Source of the DNA: Rotaria sp. Silwood1
Taxonomy: Eukaryota; Rotifera; Eurotatoria; Philodinida; Philodinidae
Length of the DNA stretch: 64,000 bases
Direction: 5' to 3'
NCBI GenBank assembly: GCA_905250075.1
Contig: CAJNOP010000021.1
Location: 2,071,808 to 2,135,807 of the forward strand
In this document: piece by piece, positions 1 to 12,133 of the stretch
How the letters are laid out: every line of letters starts with the position of its first letter
How positions within the stretch are numbered: position 1 is the stretch's first letter
The notes under the pieces: model-generated
Seen by the model: the letters and a program-made list of their open reading frames with translations, nothing else
What the model was told of the DNA's origin: nothing
Databases searched by the model: none
Made by a program: the position numbers and the translations under genes

Positions 1-1848
1 TATTAGAAATAAGTACAGTTGCGTGACTACAGCAATATTCGATTGTGATTGTAAATAATGATTTAAAATATATAATCTACGAGTTGAATATATTATGTCT
101 TTATTATCTCTATGAGTGCATAGTATGTTCACTAAATTATCATTTTTCATTGATATTGAATTAGGAAATCTATTCTCACTTTTTCTTGGTTGACATCTAG
201 CTTGAACTGCATTACAACTACCATTCATTTGCACTAAAGTGTCATTAACTCATATCCAAAATCAGATATTATGGGTATTTGCCTAAAATAGATATCATCA
301 AACTTCGATAGTAATAAATGAGAATTCATAATTAGATGTTTATTCATGATAAGTTCGTTATAATAGTTCAATTTGTTATGAAAACATTCTGAAGAAAAGA
401 GAACGAGACTGTCGCCGTTTTACACGATTTCAAATAAGATACGGAAGCTTTTACATAGAACAGTTTTATTTTCTGTTTTAAGTGCATTTCACTAATATGT
501 ATATACAAGGTGTTAAGAAATCAATATTATGCTGTGGGAAAAAAAGTTATAAAAACATATTTTTAATGCAACATTTGTATCCTGGCTTTGTTTCTTAGAA
601 AATGATCAACAACATTTATTCTTCACTCAAAATAATCTTATAATTAAATGTGTTTTTAATATTATTTTGCCTTAGAAAATCTAACGAAATTATTTAAAAT
701 AGAATAATTATTCATGATTCGTTTTATTTAGGAAAAAGAAAAGTATTCAAATTCAAGTCAAATTTTATGATAAATAAGAAAGCAGAGTAAGTTCGCAGGA
801 AACTCTTTGAAAGAGACTTCATTTTAAAAACTCAACAAATCAATCATAAAATAATCAGTCCTTTTGTCAACCATATAAACATGTCATAATAAATTAATAG
901 CTAATACAGTGTCATGAATAACCATTTTCTAATATGTCAATATATTTGCCTCATTATGCCGTGATAGCAATTTCTGAAAGCTTATATATAATTGCTCAGT
1001 ATTTTATAACAAATGTTCAATACATTTTTTCTTGTACACTCATGAAGGAACTAGTCGAACTGATACATGTTATTTGAGATTATATCGAGTTCACAAAGAA
1101 ATCTCGGTGAGACTGGAAAAATCCTGAAAGAGTTCCCGCCTATGGATCTCTGGAGTCGAGTTATGGCCGATTGTCTGAATTTGCAATAAAATTTTAGATA
1201 TTTACCGAAGAATCAAATGATCAAATTTTCGTCTACAACTTTACCCATAAATATGTCTCATGACTTTAAGAATACATAAGACTAGATCAAAAATTCAGTG
1301 AAACATTCATAAGTCGGCTACAGAGATCTCATGGGCACGAATCCTTTTAGAACTTTTCTAGTCTTATCGGAGCCTTCTTATGAACCCAATATGAAGTCAA
1401 ACGATGGGTATCAGTTTTGGTAGATGCTTCATCAGTAATTGTTGTTCAATGAAAAGAATTTAGTTTCAGCAAAGTAAATAGTTTGAAAAACTGAGTAATT
1501 AATTTTCATAGACTCAGAATTTAAGGTTATGTGTATAGGCCTTCCTGACAGTGACACTTACACGTCACACTCAATTCCACATCCACAAATGATTGATTTA
1601 CTGAGAAATCTACTAGTTACCAAACACTAAATTTTATATTGATAATTTAATATAATACTGAGCATTGAATTTGTATCCATTTTCATAAGGTTTATTTTTA
1701 TTTGACAAGGACTATTTATTCATTTATAATTCCATCAATTATATTCAAACTTCATGTATATACATACAGTCACACGTACATTAAAAGACAAGACTTTGCC
1801 TATTAAGGCTGTGACAGAAAAAAAACTAAAACTGACAAAGATGTCCTG
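1..1848. other. AT-rich spacer downstream of the TMEM26-like gene
   Basis: I find no coding exon here on either strand. The only structure is an inverted-repeat element at 1051-1425, listed separately. The rest is AT-rich sequence with short runs of A or T. The last part, near 1700-1848, is probably the 3' UTR of the TMEM26-like gene, but no single polyadenylation signal stands out. Confidence 0.6.
1051..1425. mobile_element. Non-autonomous inverted-repeat element, family A copy 1 (MITE-like)
   Basis: The first about 130 bases (ctagtcgaactgatacatg onward) match the reverse complement of the last about 130 (ctaccaaaactgatacccat onward), leaving a core of roughly 110 bases. Both arms contain the stretch ATCTCTGGAGTCGAG or a close variant. 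The same arm sequence occurs at both ends of 20191-20937, so this is a repeated family. No transposase is encoded. Arm identity is visibly below 80 percent, which suggests an old insertion. The superfamily is not determined. Confidence 0.7.
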
Positions 1849-4800
1849 TTATACTGCTGTACACATTTGATGATTATTTAAACTAACAATTGTTAATGAT
1901 TTGGAATGTGGAATTTTTGGTCGAGGTGGTGGCAGTGGTGGTGGAATTGGAAATGATTCAGGAGAACATTTTCGTCGTGGTAAAGGATCTGTATATTCAT
2001 TTGAATCAGTTTCACTAACAAAACTATGCGGACGAATATTTGACATTGAAATTGATTGTGCAGGTAAACTACCAACTGATCTTGTTAATATTTTACCTGT
2101 TCTTCCTTGTCGTTTTATTGTTGATTTTTTAGGAACAACAGGTAGTTGATGTTGTTGTTTTTTTTCATTTGAATGAGTTACTTGTTGACGTTTTTTCTGT
2201 TCAATTATAATAACACAAACACGATAAAGTTGTAAAAGAACAACAAGAAAATTTTTTGTTGTAAAAAATATATTTGATTGTGAAATAATTTTATAATGAA
2301 TTATTAAACCAAGACGAAGACAAAGAAATGGACCATCTTGTAAAAGAATTGTTGTTGAAAGAGCCTAGATTAAAAAAATGATGTTTAAAATAAACAAAGA
2401 ACAGAACAGGAGAAAGAAAAACAAAAAAAATGTTTACCCATAATTCAGTTTCCCAAAATAATCGCCAATTAAAACATTTTTCAAGTTCTTTTGGATCTGT
2501 TTGTTTAAAACCACCACTACGATTTTTACGTGATTTTGTCGATGTAACAACAAGTGTAAATTGCATTAAACTTACTGACCAAGCTACTAATATAAGATGA
2601 ACAATTGTTAAATTACGTTGAACACCAGGTTCTTTAAATGCTTCAAATAATTCAATAATATCCGCTATTAAAACTAAATGAAAATTAACAGGAAAAAAAC
2701 AAAGAAAATCAATTTTACCTGCTGTTCCAATATAAACAAGTAATAATTGAGAAAGTTGATCTCGTGTCATTGTTTTACCAACAGGTAATAACCAACGTCC
2801 AATAATAAGAACAAGAAGAAGAGTTTGTTCAACAATTTGTGTCCACATTTCAGCTGGAATTTTCCATGGAACAAGCTATTCAATATAAATATTAAAAAGT
2901 TTTTTTTTTTTCTTCAAAGTAAAAATATTCAATCATGTCTTTTTTTACTGGTAATGTATCTTCACTATCAAGATTAATACTTCCTTGTGCTACTGGAATT
3001 AATCCAAGTGCTTGTGTAACATTAAAATTTGATCGTCTTTCAGCTAGATCAAGTTCAAGAAACCAAACACTTGGTATAACTGTACATAAATAAAAGAATA
3101 CAGACGGACAAAACCTAAAAATTGTTTTCATATACTGATTACACATATATTTATATACACTAAATTTAACAAAAACTTCACAAGATTTTCTCTCATAGAA
3201 ATATCTGAGCTGAGAAATAATAGGTTATCCTAAGCTTTGTATCAAAAGATGCAATATTTCTTTCTCTACAAAAATTCAATGGATCTTAATATTATAGAGA
3301 TGCACACCATTTATGCCTCAATAGCAAGCATGATTTATTTTTGGGCGACTGTGCCTTAATCATACAATGTGACGAACTATTGTTAAGAATCTTTAAATAA
3401 AGATTCTACATAAAACACTGAAAAGTTAAGAGATGAGATTAAATCGATGACAGACTTATTATTTCTGAAATACTGTTAGGTTTATTATCCTGTATCATAC
3501 TCATTTGTTAAATTTATAAACTAAATTATAATCAATATTGATAAAGACTTCTATCAGATGCTTGTTTCCGATCCAGAACAATGAATCTAACTGAAAATAG
3601 CAGGAAGCTTACGGTAACGGTTTCAGCCCAACATATTGAGTTCTCCAGGAGTTATCCTTATAGAAAGAGGCAAAAACTAGGTGTTCACGTGCTCTAGATT
3701 TTCCTTTTAAGTCTAAGGACACGGATCTTAGGTTAGCATCAAAATGTAGCCAGCACTTGCTACTACACTTAACAGAGGCTAATTTTTCAAATTCTTCTTT
3801 TATGAATTTTTGGCGTCAGTTTTTTTCGAAAAGCTTCGAACAACAGGAGTACTCCTATTAAAAAAATAGTCCATTTTTCTCAAGAACTAAATCGAACATA
3901 AAAAAGCTCTGCTTTGTCAAGTTGTGAAGTACAGTTTTCTCTTTAATTCAAAGCCTTTCTGAATATCCTAGCATGTAAAATTGCTGAGGAATATGGGACG
4001 AACTAGTAGATGAAAAAATAAAAAAATTCGCTTTGAGAAAAATATACCAAACACAGTTTGCAATCGAAATTCAACGTTTCTGTGTAGTAAAAAGGAAGAG
4101 AAAACACATCAATCGTAATCTACCATGTGTTACCGCTTATGACGGATCCAACGAAGACTTGCGCATACTATTTCAGCGTTTAAAAATCTCAATTCAAGAG
4201 AAAAAAAAACCATATGATATGTGCGTATGTTGGCAATGAGCATTCATGTCATCTATTTACATCTCTCTACGCATTGGAGCTCATGCCCTTGTAATAGGAC
4301 ATCCTATAAAATGTTGCTTATGATCAGATGGAATCCATTTTTGATGGATTTTAGTGAATAGTAGTTTTGTCTTTTTATTTACAATCCAGATAATGTTTGG
4401 TAAAAGAGTTCAAATGACGCTAGGATTTGAATACTATTAAGAAGGTCGTTTTTGGTCATAATAACTTACAAGAGTTATTGTTCCCGCATAAATATACATT
4501 GTGATTGGGCACTCATAGATCCTGCTGAATGAACATTTATGGAGGATTGATTTTACAGATACCAAATTTCATGCATGTCCCCCTTCATAACTTGTAAAGA
4601 ACGTCGCAAAAATAGTAGAAAACATGTAAGAAGTAGATTCTATGCACTGAATCACAGCATACAGCCTATAAAAAGTGTCTTTTATGTTGTTTTAAATTAA
4701 GATCGGTAGCACTTAGAAAAACACGTGTTGCATCTTCTAACAGAAAACTTAGGATAATCTATCATTTCTCAGCTAGGATATTTCTACAAGAGAAAATGTT

Positions 4801-5098
4801 GCAAAAATTTTGTTACACGCTGTATATACATATAATATTTTAATACCATTTCCATTCATGACCATTATTTACATAAAGTGTAACAAAAAATTCAATTGGT
4901 ATGCCAAAAAGTCTACAATGAGTAAAATAAATTAAGTCTATATATAAATCAATAAATTGGGTTTTTTTACGTTATAGCTTGGAACCAATATTTGTTTTGC
5001 TTATAGACTAAAGCTACTCGCCAAATAGCTGCGATACCATGTATAGAAAATATAATTCGAGCAGCTGCTGCAGCCGTAACAGCAAGAAATTCAGACAT
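1849..5098 (-). CDS. TMEM26: TMEM26-like multi-pass membrane protein (6 exons)
   Basis: Exons are 5098-4971, 4912-4847, 3114-2949, 2875-2719, 2664-2438 and 2364-1849, all GT-AG and in phase, giving 419 aa. The N-terminus (MSEFLAV..., helix about 8-26, IWRV) and residues 43-85 (EWKW then FCPSVFFYL and VIPSVWFLEL) follow vertebrate TMEM26. So do LIIGRWLLP (144-152), TRDQLSQLLL (158-167), QDGPF (257-261) and the KNFLVVLLQLYR helix. Several hydrophobic segments give a polytopic membrane protein. The C-terminal tail is basic, then proline-rich (IPPPLPPPRP). The first two exons are too short to appear as ORFs and were found by homology. Intron 2 is about 1.7 kb and holds a transposon-like insert; the other introns are short. 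In mammals TMEM26 is mostly known as a beige-adipocyte marker. Its molecular function is unknown, so none is claimed here. Confidence 0.9.
3115..4846 (-). other. Enlarged intron 2 of the TMEM26-like gene
   Basis: Donor GTATTAAAA follows EWKW at 4847 and the acceptor TTTTTAG precedes FCPSV at 3114, both on the minus strand. The intron is about 25 times longer than its neighbours. Nearly all the extra length is the inverted-repeat element at 3150-4833. Short ORFs inside it, such as 4033-4239 on the plus strand, show no recognisable protein. Confidence 0.8.
3150..4833. mobile_element. Inverted-repeat DNA-transposon-like element inside TMEM26 intron 2
   Basis: Sequence from about 3150 to 3260 matches the reverse complement of about 4720-4833 at roughly 75-80 percent by eye. 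Shared blocks are TAGAAATATC, AGCTGAGAAAT and TTATCCTAAG. The outer ends both read tatatacac/g, consistent with a TA-type target but not proven. The 1.46-kb interior has no long ORF and no recognisable transposase, so the copy is non-autonomous or decayed. The whole element lies in a spliced intron, which would let the host gene tolerate it. Confidence 0.65.
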
Positions 5099-7276
5099 AA
5101 ACCACTAATTAAAAAGAATGAAACATTTTTAAAGTTGTTTTATAAGATGATAATAATCCAATAATAAAAAAAACTCTTTTCTCGTAAATGTATGCATCTT
5201 TTGATGTGGAAAGAAAATTTTTTTTCTAAATTTTTCATTGCATTTGATTTATATTTAGGGCAACACCAAAAGTAGTGACAGATGTACTTCCTTATAAAAA
5301 GCTTAAAAGAACTTCCTCTCTAGATTGACTGATAATAAAAGTGACGCTCGATTTGTCTGCGCTATTATATCATTTTTCAACTAATATCATAATAATAAAA
5401 TTTCAATGAGACCTATTTGATTATGATGTGTGACGGTTACATTAGTTCATATTGTCTTCGACATGTATTCTCTTATTGATTTTCTCTTTATTCTTCTCGT
5501 CTCTTGTCTTTGTTCTTTTTTTTCCATCTCTTTTAACGTTCAACCGTCTACATCTATATATAAAGATGTATCTGTTTTTTGTTCTTTTTACATCTGTAGC
5601 CTATTAGAGCGTTCTCAAGAAATTTAAAGAAATAAAGTTAGGTTAAATCTTGACACTGTTCATCTCTGTTTTAGATGAATAAGGAAAACTTTCGTTTTTA
5701 CATTAATGCATACACTGCACGTAATATTCAAGCTACAGTTATTCATGATGAATTATGTTTTGTTTGTGTGAAGGAAGCTTCTTCTCTTAGGATAAATTTA
5801 AGATGGTCTGAATGACTTCGGGAAAGTCGATAAGAGGCTGAAAATTACACATGAGCTATTTGTTTCTGTATTTCGTTTTTGTTCCGCCATCATCACTTTG
5901 TATATATCTTAATGCATATAGGCAGCTACGCATTAGAGACAAAAAAAAGAACAGAGAGGAGCAAAACAAAGAGAATATATATCGAAGATAATATGAACTA
6001 ATGTAACAATCCTGCATGATAACCAAACAGGTCTTATTGAAATTTTACTATCATAATATTGGTTGAACAATTATATAATAGTACAGAAAAATGAAGCGTT
6101 GCTTTTACTATCAGTCAGGTTAGAGGGAAAGGTTTTGAGGCGTTTTATTTAAGGAATTCAAGTACCTCTGTCACTATTTTTGATATAGTGTAAGTGAAAC
6201 TGATACAGTCAGATTTGCTATGAAATACTGAGTCTACGACACTAACTTAGATATAAGTCTTTTACTACAAATCTGAATATATCAATTTTACGATTCCAAT
6301 CGAATAAACGATTAATTTGAATCGCAAAGAAGAATAAACTTTACAGTATTAACAACGTCGTTTTAGGACAAATGTATTGTCCACATAGAAGTTTTTTGTA
6401 TGCGTCGAAAAAATAAATTAATTAATATGGAAATAATATTCAAGAAGGATCGTTCATTAGATTCAATTTCGTTCTGTTAATCATCAAGAGTATTACTTAC
6501 TCTAATATTCTTAATACTTGAGTAGTATCTTGATTTTTTAGCCATAAAACCATTTGAAAAGAAACGAAACTTAAATTATTAAATATTTCTTTTCAAGTAT
6601 ATGTATTGGCGTACAAAAGTTGAGAGCAGCTGTATTTTTATGCTTTCTGATGGATCGTTGACAGCAACGTTAAAATTTTCAATAAAAAGAAGAGAAAAAT
6701 ACTTCATGAACCTTCTGAAAATTGAATGTAGTTCGATGAATGATGATCATAGAGAGATCAGAGATGCCTCATTATGCTCGAGAATATTTGCTCTGTCAAA
6801 TAAAATCTTTTTCGCGAAGTTCTGAATGAAAACTAGAAAGCTAGCTTTGTGGGTCACGATTTTTGCAGACCATCATCCAAACAGTCTTGTTGGAACATGT
6901 GAGTCTACCATTCCTCATAGAGAGTCCTTTCAGCTACACATATTTTTTTTTCAAATTCTTGCTAGCTATTACTATCGAGCAGGAAACTTAAGAATACAAC
7001 CGTTCTTAACTTATATTCGTCACTGTAGAACATTGATATTAATAATGCAATATCCATATTGATCCGGTCGTATGACTGATCTTATTAACGTCTGTTATTT
7101 TTGATTATAATGACAACAAACTCTAAACATGTATGTAGAAGTTATCATGTTGAAAAACATCTTACTATATGCATGAATGTATTATTTCTTTTGTTTTCTC
7201 TACTTATCATTCTTATTATACAATACTCGATAAGAAAAATGGTTATAATTATACAATAGACAAAAGCTTTACTTAC
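5099..7276. other. Spacer with mariner relic and unexplained sequence
   Basis: This stretch holds the 5' flank of the TMEM26-like gene (5099 to about 5600), a mariner transposase fossil (about 5673-5860) and 1.4 kb in which I recognise no gene. Open frames at 5430-5627, 6601-6825 and 6826-7062 lack homology, introns or codon bias. If the orphan exon at 7277-7393 is real, its following exon should lie here on the minus strand. One weak candidate is 6569-6497, ending in a stop after QVLRILE. Confidence 0.45.
5673..5860 (+). mobile_element. Mariner-family transposase fossil (N-terminal piece)
   Basis: From the ATG at 5673 the plus strand reads MNKENFRFYINAYTARNIQ, then ATVIHDEL, SSLRINLRWSE and, past a stop, LRESR. 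This follows the N-terminal DNA-binding region of rotifer- and flatworm-type mariner transposases (FRFYIKVRTALNIQ, IHDEL, SLRTVxRWSKWFREGR). At least two in-frame stops interrupt it (after WSE and after LRESR), so it is a dead copy. I could not identify the catalytic DDD domain downstream with confidence or clear terminal inverted repeats. Only the head of the gene is claimed. Confidence 0.6.
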
Positions 7277-7393
7277 TTTAACACGTGTTATTATTGATTT
7301 ATCTTTTAGATTTTGTCGTGAATTAATTCGAGCGCTATCTAATTTTCCTCGGTCAGTTGCATTTTCATGCGAAACATATTTTCGTCGTGTCAT
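7277..7393 (-). CDS. Probable first coding exon of an unrecognised gene
   Basis: A minus-strand ATG at 7393 opens a 39-codon exon (MTRRKYVSHENATDRGKLD...). It ends in VK and is followed at once by a strong donor, GTAAGTAAA. The peptide is basic and polar with codon use like neighbouring genes (CGA/CGT Arg, AAA Lys). I do not recognise the family. No continuing exon could be assigned with correct phase. A distant minus-strand candidate at 6569-6497 (QMVLWLKNQDTTQVLRILE then stop) has a usable acceptor but the wrong phase for direct joining. This may be a real gene with a missed middle exon, a gene broken by insertions, or chance. Confidence 0.35.
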
Positions 7394-8639
7394 TTTATTT
7401 CTTGGGATTTAATCATTAATTAACACACTGTATCTATTGCTTACTGTTATATTCCTATTAGTAAGTCAACAGTTAGCTGATTTTAGTCGAGCATACTTAG
7501 ATCATACAATGTTGTTCTAACAACGAGTGTCGAGAAGTATACTCTTTCTCTTTTTTTTCTTGTGCTCTTTTTATCGTTTGTATGCTTTCTATAATATCGG
7601 ATCGGTTATAAATAGGAAGAACACACTTGGTTGAATGACGGCACACCACAATTATAATCGACTATTCTTATCGGTCTCTTCTAATGATACGATTAACATC
7701 TTATGATCTCGGAAATAAGAAAAAAAAATTAGGCAACGATCCTTTTTTTCCTTTTTTTATTTATTTTTATAAAACATTACTTAATACATTGTCATATGTG
7801 TTCTATGAACAGATGGTGAACGAATAAATTATGAATGGTTTGATATTGCGTTTTATTTTGAAATAAAACTTAATTAATTAGTTGAATAAATATTTAAAAA
7901 AAATGTTGCTAAACAAAATCGCATAAGTTAGAAAGTTTGATTTCAGTTAACAATGGTGTTGGTTATGTATTCTTCTTGTTTTTAGGTTTTGATCTTTATA
8001 CTTTTTCCATCACCAAACAATGAAATAGTACTAAGTAGTAAATGACAAAGGAATGAGAATAAGAACTAGATTGCATGTACATATTCATTGATACAACAAC
8101 CAAGATAGGAAAAAAAGCAGATAATCTTTTGTCATTCTTTGCATTTTTATACCACATACAAAGAGAAAGAATGAATAATAGTCGGGCATATGAAAAAATG
8201 TCATCTTACAATAGAAATCAGTCATCTATTTAATTAATTTTATAGTTATAAGAACGAATAACACTTCATCAGAGAATATCAGTAATTCTATTATTTAAAT
8301 ATGATGTTGAATAGTTTACATAAATTTTCTAATTGAAATTTTATAACTTTCTACTATTATCAAAAAAGATTTCAATTTATCGATTTTAGAAGAATTTTGT
8401 CGAAAACATCGGTACGAAAACATTAAACTCAACGTTAACGTTAATAATATTCTTTTTTTTATGAAACAGGATCTGAAAGAGGTGTTAAAGTATATAGAAC
8501 AGAAACTTGCATTGTTCTTCTTCCACAGATCATGACAGATATTACCATGAAACGTCACTGTTTGTGATAGATACTACAATGAAAAGGTCACAAGCTATTA
8601 CAGAAATAGTAGAAATAGTTCACCACAAACATGACAGAC

Positions 8640-9390
8640 ATCTTAGCAACGACATGTCACAGACGTGATAATTATCTTATGAGAAAAGTCCTCCAACGGT
8701 TCAATCGCACTTTAGTTGAGACCATGTGCATTGTGTAGATCTAATTGAGCTAAGAATATCTTGAAAAGAGTTGTTGCCCTTAGTGTATTGCTACGGAGAT
8801 GCTGTATTTTTATGATATTTTTTAAACGAATTCTATGGTCTCTCGTAGAAATACTAGAAAAACTGGTTTTCCAATGTCGATTTGAACATTGCATAGAAAC
8901 GAGCCCTAATGAGAATATTTTTTTTGCGAAAATATCAAATCTTATCACTGTTCCTATCATAAGATGCAACGATAGTAATAGGGCATATTTTATACCATAC
9001 ATATAAATCCACAGATTTTATGTTCTTCTTTCGAGATAGATACAGATCAAAACACCGAGAACTTTCATTGAAAAACTACTGTCATTAACATAAGCCTCTA
9101 TGCAAAGTTTTAAGTTGAAACTCGGAAATCAGTTTTTCTAGTGTTCTTGGTGACGCTATGACATTTATTTAAAAAATACTATAACAGTGTAGCATTTCTC
9201 TAGCAATAAGCTAAAAACAAGAATTCTTTTTACGGTACTCATAGCTCATTTGGATCTACATCACTCATATAGTCTCGACTTGAAATAGATTGAACAATTA
9301 GAGGACTTACTTCGTCAGTCACACCTCTCTCTCCACACTACAGATCGTGACAGACGTTGTTGATATACAACGAAAGATCGTATATGAAAA
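8640..9390. mobile_element. Inverted-repeat element, family D (non-autonomous)
   Basis: The left arm at about 8660-8770 (gagaaaagtcctccaacgg, then gtagatctaattgagct) matches the reverse complement of about 9220-9330 (gtaagtcctctaattgttc, then gtagatccaaatgagct). Weaker similarity extends outward to the two CACAGACGTG/GTCTGTCACG blocks near 8650 and 9350. Arms of at least 100 bases flank a core of about 450 bases. ORFs on both strands overlap the left arm and core but have no recognisable product. Divergence between the arms suggests an old copy. Confidence 0.55.
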
Positions 9391-10803
9391 ACGTCTCGTC
9401 ATAATATATGAACTAAATTTTTATTGCATTTCTGGTGAAGGGAGTAAAATAATGATGAAGAAATATATTTCACAATAGAGCAAATAATATTGTATCTCGA
9501 TGTTTAGCAGCAACAACTAAATCATCTTTCACACTTTAATCCTGCAATGATTGTGTTAACAGATTTTTCTTTAACATTTCTTTTCATTTCCTCTGAATTT
9601 CAGATAAAGAAAATGATATAATGAATCGATAAAATCATTTATATTAATGTCAGATAAAACTTTCATTACGTTGAACTTAAACAAAGAACGATACTTGAAG
9701 AAAATAAAACTTCTTGATCTACTTTCAAGACAACCTTTAAATGTGAAACCAGTATTCGAATACTAGCATTTATTTCATTATACAATTAAAGAAAAAGAAA
9801 ATTATTTATTAGAGCTCTTGCTTATTCATCAGTAATTGACGAAAGTCGTTCAAAGATTTCTGATCATCATTTCATTCTTCTAGGATTTATTCGAAGAACT
9901 ATCGGGATCTATCGCATTTATTCAAATCAGCAGATTTATTTGGATTTATTGATTGATAGCAAATAATACGCTTTAACTGTACCAGAAGGGAGCCATAGTT
10001 TAGAAGAGTTGGTCATCACTCTCAGCTGTTATATCTCTCAGAGTGTTGTTCTTGTCTTGACCTTTTCAACTCGGTACTCGTTTTTGGTCTAATCACTTCT
10101 GCTCTATAATAAAACATACAGTGAAATTTCATAGAAAAATCTCGGAAGCTGCTAAAAATTTTCTAAGTTCGAACAAAATATTTTCAATTGAATTTGTAGC
10201 TAAGAAGAAAGATCTCACCATGGTGAAGTTTTTCTTAGAAGTTCTGGTAAGATTTATAACTGAAACATTGTGGTAACGCATTCCCCAACTTTTTTAGACT
10301 CACTAGAATAGGATAGTTTTTACAGTTTGGATAACCAAAGAAATGCCATCCACTAGTATCAAATTTTAGTTCAACCTTTGAAGACACCACGATTCTTTGA
10401 ATTTTTTTAAAACAATCTAATAGTGCCCGCAATGTGATAAAAGACAATAAGACGGTTACTTTTACCATTATTCAAAACCAATGATATTTATCAACATTGA
10501 GTATATGAAAACCTAAAAAAACTTCGAACGAATAAGTTCAAAAAATGTTCTGCTTGACCTTGATTCAGCATAGTCCTTTTTAGATAGACACTATGTATTA
10601 GTTTCGAAACTGTCATTCATCATCACTCGACCTTACTAACTTAATCAATTTATTTTCAAGTGGCACTAATTGTGTAATTGTTCTTATCGCTTTTAAAGAA
10701 TATACATTTGTTTCAATTGCCTATTTTAGCCATGAAAGTATTTAGTCCTTCCAGAATTAGCCCATAGTTTGATGATAAAAGCATATCTTTCTCATAGTCG
10801 GAC

Positions 10804-11356
10804 AAGTATAAAAGCATATTTAAATAAAATAAAATAAAATAATACTCGAAGTTAATTTCTATTAATTATATAACAGTTGAATCTTTTTAATAGAGCTTTC
10901 GGGTTCAACCGACCCATCATCAGTATCAGCATGATGTTGTATTTTTGCCTATTAAACTTCAAATTAACCCAATAAAGTGATATGATATATAATGATAATA
11001 TAATAGGACTTGTACATATGATATATTTAAATTAAATTAAATAATACTCGAAGTTATTTTCTACTAATTATATAATAGTTGGATCTTTTTAATAGAGCTT
11101 TCGAGTTCAACCGATCCATCATCACTATTATATCACTATTATTGGTTTAATTTGAAGTTTAATAAACAGAAATACAACATCATGCTGATCTTGATGATGG
11201 GTCGGTTGAACTCGAAAGCTCTATTAAAAAGATCCAACTATTATATAATTAGTAGAAAATAACTTCGAGTATTATTTAATTTAATTTAAATATATCATAT
11301 ATACAAGTCCTATTATATTATCATTATATGTCATATCACTTTAAAGTATAAAAGCA
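10804..11356. repeat. Foldback of a 202-bp tandem unit with hammerhead-like motif, flanked by 13-bp direct repeats
   Basis: A unit starting AATACTCGAAGTTA begins at 10841 and again at 11043, a period of 202. The second copy breaks off at about 11137 and is followed by an inverted copy ending near 11343. As a result about 10972-11136 pairs with about 11193-11343 across a loop of about 55 bases. The minus strand of copy 1 carries CTGATGA (10923-10917), a GGGT/ACCC stem and GAAA (10900-10897). The inverted copy carries the same block on the plus strand at 11191-11218. AAGTATAAAAGCA occurs at 10804-10816 and again at 11344-11356, bounding the structure like a target-site duplication. Near-identity of the arms suggests a fairly young insertion. 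Confidence 0.8.
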
Positions 11357-12133
11357 ATTATCTACGATTATTATTCTATATTATCTTCAAATTTTATACA
11401 ATGTGTATATGTATGATTGGTTTTGTCATAGAAAATCATAATTATCATATTTTTATCAGGCTATATCGAATTTTTGTCTCGATGAAGACAACATATGATT
11501 GAAAAAAAAAACATGCTTATCTCTAGACAACATTTGAAAACAAAAAGTTGCTTGATAGCATGTCATAGAATATCTATACAAAAGCGTTTTTATCAAAAAA
11601 AGTTTTTCATATACTAATCATGACATATAGTAATATATAATGCATCATGTTACGATACAATAGTAACATTTTTTTGACAGCAATGTTAATCATCTTGATT
11701 AATAGTATTTATCATTCGTTTACTAATTCATACATACAGTTAATGGACGATGATATGAAAAGAAAAGTTCTAGAAATAACATTGACCATTTCTTTGATAG
11801 TACAAATAATGATCGATTTTTCTTATCATATATATATATATATATATATAAATGTCTTTTATTCATGTAAATCTATGTCTTTTAACTGATGAATATATCA
11901 TTAATATTTACAAGTAGATACTTCCTTCATCATTCGCGCCTGCTAATGTCTGGCAAGATTGACAGTAGAAATTTCTTTGTTTTGACAACTACGACTGTTT
12001 TTCTCTAGTAACCAACAACAGAATAAAAAAAAACAGGAATGGGATCATTACGATCGAAAGCAAAAAAATATAGTATTAGAAAAAGAATTATGAATTGATT
12101 ATATATAATACGTGAAATTTTAAATAAAATTAA

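Larger units (their letters stand above)
7394..12133. other. 4.7-kb AT-rich spacer with decayed repeats
   Basis: I see no gene here. The 5' part (7394-7700) could be promoter sequence of the exon at 7277-7393. Inverted-repeat element 8640-9390 and foldback 10804-11356 are described separately. A (TA)n tract of about 24 bases lies at 11828-11851. ORFs at 8316-8558, 8712-9002, 10235-10468 and 11647-11889 are low-complexity or lie within repeats, and show no protein family. Confidence 0.55.

Noticed and set aside
6601-7062. Two adjacent plus-strand ORFs after the mariner relic
   Set aside because: Considered as the mariner catalytic domain, but no DDD-type motif spacing could be matched, and codon use is unlike neighbouring genes.
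8712-9006. Overlapping ORFs on both strands
   Set aside because: They lie in the arm and core of an inverted-repeat element and match no family.
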